DNA of 64,000 bases from NCBI RefSeq assembly GCF_009268075.1, contig NZ_VWOH01000001.1, forward strand, positions 170,169 to 234,168, given 5' to 3'. The notes under the pieces are model-generated. The model was not told where the DNA came from. It saw only the letters and a program-made list of their open reading frames with translations, and did no database searches. The translations under genes and the position numbers were made by a program. This stretch comes from 'Cynodon dactylon' phytoplasma. GTDB lineage: Bacteria > Bacillota_I > Bacilli_A > Acholeplasmatales > Acholeplasmataceae. Shown one piece after another: positions 63,501 through 64,000 of the stretch. How positions within the stretch are numbered: the first letter of the stretch is position 1; each line of letters starts with the position of its first letter.

Positions 63501-64000
63501 TGTGGCCGCCGCGTGCCCGACAGATAAAGCCTCTAAAGTAAAAACCTTTTATTTTGTTTTAAATTCTGTTTTTTTGTTCGTATTGTTTTTTAAACTGAAG
63601 AGGCGATAGATAACCTAAGTACTTCAGTTCTCTTTTTTGATTATAATATTGGATAAAAGAGTCTATTTTCTTTTTAATCATTTTAGGATTCAAATCTTCT
63701 GGGTTTTCACAATAAAAAAGTTCACTCTTTAAAGTAGCGAAAAATGATTCTATCACCGCATTTTGGGTAGGTGAACTTTTCTCGCTAAAACTATGTTGAA
63801 TTTTTTTTTCTTTCATAGTTTGTTGTAAAACATTATTGACATATTGAGTACCTTTATCAGAATGAATTATACAATCATCAAGAGTAGCTGGTAATTTTTT
63901 TAAAGTATCTAGCACTAATTTCGCATCAGGTTTATCTGATACATGATATGCTAACACTTCTCGGTTAAAAAAATCGATCATTACTGATAAATACATAAAT
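63501..64000 (-). mobile_element. 3' part of an IS3-family (IS150-like) insertion sequence
   Basis: The transposase reads in from the right edge, and about 30-60 bases after its stop lies a G+C-rich block starting TGTGGCCGCC (63501), a likely terminal inverted repeat since IS3 ends begin with TG. The other end is outside the window, so the border is a guess. Confidence 0.5.
63559..64000 (-). CDS. IS3-family transposase OrfB (integrase core), 5' end cut by window edge
   Basis: The frame stays open to the last base and reads FMYLSVMIDFFNREVLAYHVSDKPDAKLVLDTL, where the Asp in MIDFF is the first catalytic residue. HSDKGTQY carries the second Asp and NAVIESFFATLKSE the catalytic Glu, and it ends YYNQKRELKYLGYLSPLQFKKQY. 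This is the rve DDE domain of IS3/IS150 transposases (Tra5-like in phytoplasmas). The ATG at 63996 is internal, not the true start. The visible part has no frameshift. Confidence 0.92.
   Translation of the reverse strand, partial: FMYLSVMIDFFNREVLAYHVSDKPDAKLVLDTLKKLPATLDDCIIHSDKGTQYVNNVLQQTMKEKKIQHSFSEKSSPTQNAVIESFFATLKSELFYCENPEDLNPKMIKKKIDSFIQYYNQKRELKYLGYLSPLQFKKQYEQKNRI

Larger units (their letters stand above)
62609..63558. other. 950-base non-coding region next to an insertion sequence
   Basis: It contains the dut terminator, an isolated promoter-like site, the 42-bp palindrome, the hairpin cluster and a short G+C-rich block at 63501-63530. The Lys/Arg-rich frame across 63235-63438 is low-complexity DNA and not a gene. 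The region looks like repeatedly rearranged accessory DNA. Confidence 0.6.

Overview
The window is chromosomal DNA of a phytoplasma ('Candidatus Phytoplasma', Mollicutes, Acholeplasmataceae). It is extremely A+T-rich. TGA works as a stop (ileS, infB) and Trp is read from TGG, so the standard bacterial code applies, unlike mycoplasmas. The gene set is a reduced Firmicute core mixed with small Sec-exported proteins of unknown function, a protein with phytoplasma surface-antigen topology beside groES-groEL, and an IS3-family transposase. I cannot name the species.

Layout. 1-1506 (minus): a cut HD-domain phosphohydrolase and pduL. 1945-8692 (plus): ychF, ileS, a YitT-type membrane protein, a Xer recombinase and holA. 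8660-14277 (minus): tsaC, prfA, dnaB and a GdpP-bL9 fusion. 14401-15481 (minus): rpsR, ssb, rpsF, with a good promoter and leader hairpin at about 15.6 kb. 15909-21412 (minus): an anchored coiled-coil protein, trpS, a multi-pass membrane protein, dnaN, dnaA. 21602-29738 (minus): an NrdI-NrdE fusion, an unusual terminator/repeat tract, pgi, a MATE exporter, pfkA, fba and acpP. 30236-37863 (plus): two small membrane or exported proteins, glyA, rpmE, tdk, tadA, the SRP RNA, a membrane protein, mnmG and rsmG. 37931-44410 (minus): a YqaJ-type exonuclease, a heterodimeric ABC exporter, groEL and groES. 44988-45971 (plus): the surface-protein candidate. 46097-51131 (minus): tRNA-Ser, an SMC-like ATPase (JetC/MksB type), a JetB/MksE-type partner and a HAD phosphatase. 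52190-54102 (plus): two exported proteins inside long gene-poor flanks, a candidate effector island. 55341-62608 (plus): nusA, infB, rbfA, a degenerate priA, a second Xer recombinase, dut. 62609-64000: non-coding DNA rich in palindromes, then the 3' part of an IS3-type transposase.

How it fits together. Core information processing dominates: replication (dnaA, dnaN, dnaB, holA, ssb, priA), translation (ileS, trpS, prfA, infB, rbfA, ribosomal proteins, SRP RNA, tadA, mnmG, rsmG) and nucleotide supply (nrdIE, tdk, dut). Upper glycolysis (pgi, pfkA, fba) and pduL supply carbon and ATP. MATE and ABC exporters and several Sec-exported proteins form the host-facing part.

The most unusual points are: a JetB-JetC pair with no JetA or JetD beside it; an exported protein carrying two LxLxL (EAR-like) motifs typical of plant transcriptional repressors; a PriA that lost its Walker A and motif VI; NrdI-NrdE and GdpP-bL9 fusions, the latter with an apparent internal start; two neighbouring genes that seem to start at AUA; and a DnaA with an altered DNA-recognition signature.
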